A DNA stretch of 64,000 nucleotides, taken from NCBI GenBank assembly GCA_963662865.1, contig OY759969.1, positions 1,798,001 to 1,862,000 of the forward strand, written 5' to 3'. Positions 63,949-64,000 of this stretch are shown here, one piece after another (positions within the stretch are counted from its first letter, which is position 1; each line of letters opens with the position of its first letter). This DNA comes from JAJDYQ01 sp963662865. GTDB lineage: Bacteria > Pseudomonadota > Gammaproteobacteria > JAJDYQ01. The notes beneath the pieces were generated by a model. It had not been told where the DNA came from. It saw nothing but the letters and a program-made list of their open reading frames with translations, and searched no databases. A program made the position numbers and the translations under genes.

Positions 63949-64000
63949 TGTGCCACTACTCTTCCAAACACGGCAACAGGCTTTCGCTCATTACCACCCA

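Noticed and set aside
1..64000. tRNA or rRNA genes
   Set aside because: No cloverleaf-like or rRNA-like sequence was noticed; the tRNA genes often near secE-nusG would lie beyond the right edge.

Overview
The window reads as a gammaproteobacterial chromosome. About 28 kb on the right (36295-63918, all minus strand) is the conserved run rplJ-rplL-rpoB-rpoC, then the str genes (rpsL-rpsG-fusA-tuf), the S10 genes, the spc genes with secY, and the alpha genes (rpsM-rpsK-rpsD-rpoA-rplQ), joined without a break. RpoB (1360 aa) and RpoC (1405 aa) sizes, a GTG-started tuf and a long S14 without Cys pairs fit Gammaproteobacteria. A phosphoribulokinase (Calvin cycle) and a pyrophosphate-type phosphofructokinase suggest, by inference, an autotroph of the sulfur-oxidising or methylotrophic kind, but no RuBisCO, sulfur-oxidation or methane genes are in view.

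Left part (1-17.2 kb): single metabolic genes mixed with decaying ones. Intact genes are an SDR, a histidinol-dehydrogenase-like (HpsN-type) enzyme, an aldo/keto reductase, phosphoribulokinase, pyrE, xthA, an AmpG-like permease, a SnoaL-like protein, a Rieske ferredoxin, PPi-PFK, a LysE exporter and a nucleotide cyclase with an FHA domain. Broken genes are an IS481 transposase, a FIST-domain sensor, a sulfotransferase and a GC-rich Calx-beta-like exoprotein, showing ongoing gene loss and past insertion.

Middle part (17.2-31.0 kb): a two-partner secretion locus on the minus strand. tpsB (29231-31000) encodes the outer-membrane transporter, tpsA (18013-29127, about 3700 codons) encodes a giant haemagglutinin-type exoprotein, and a SapC-family gene starts 2 nt after the tpsA stop. 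tpsA carries a long array of 198-bp (66-residue) near-identical repeats, a block duplicated 2812 bp apart, a 13-copy 15-bp repeat and a C-terminal Cys pair. The reading frame is broken about seven times, and every break lies in repeat sequence, so either repeat-driven decay or consensus errors in the repeats are possible.

Next part (31.2-36.3 kb): ssb and uvrA are divergent around a 226-bp control region. An unusual HTH plus PD-(D/E)XK-like nuclease gene sits 37 nt downstream of rplQ and convergent with uvrA.

Regulatory signals with sequence support: a near-consensus sigma70 promoter for rpsL with a perfect 11-bp hairpin at the start of the transcript, hairpins ahead of rpsM and rpoB (the latter enclosing the rpoB ribosome-binding site), and a candidate promoter plus a 35-bp imperfect palindrome ahead of tpsB. 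No tRNA, rRNA or CRISPR array was found.
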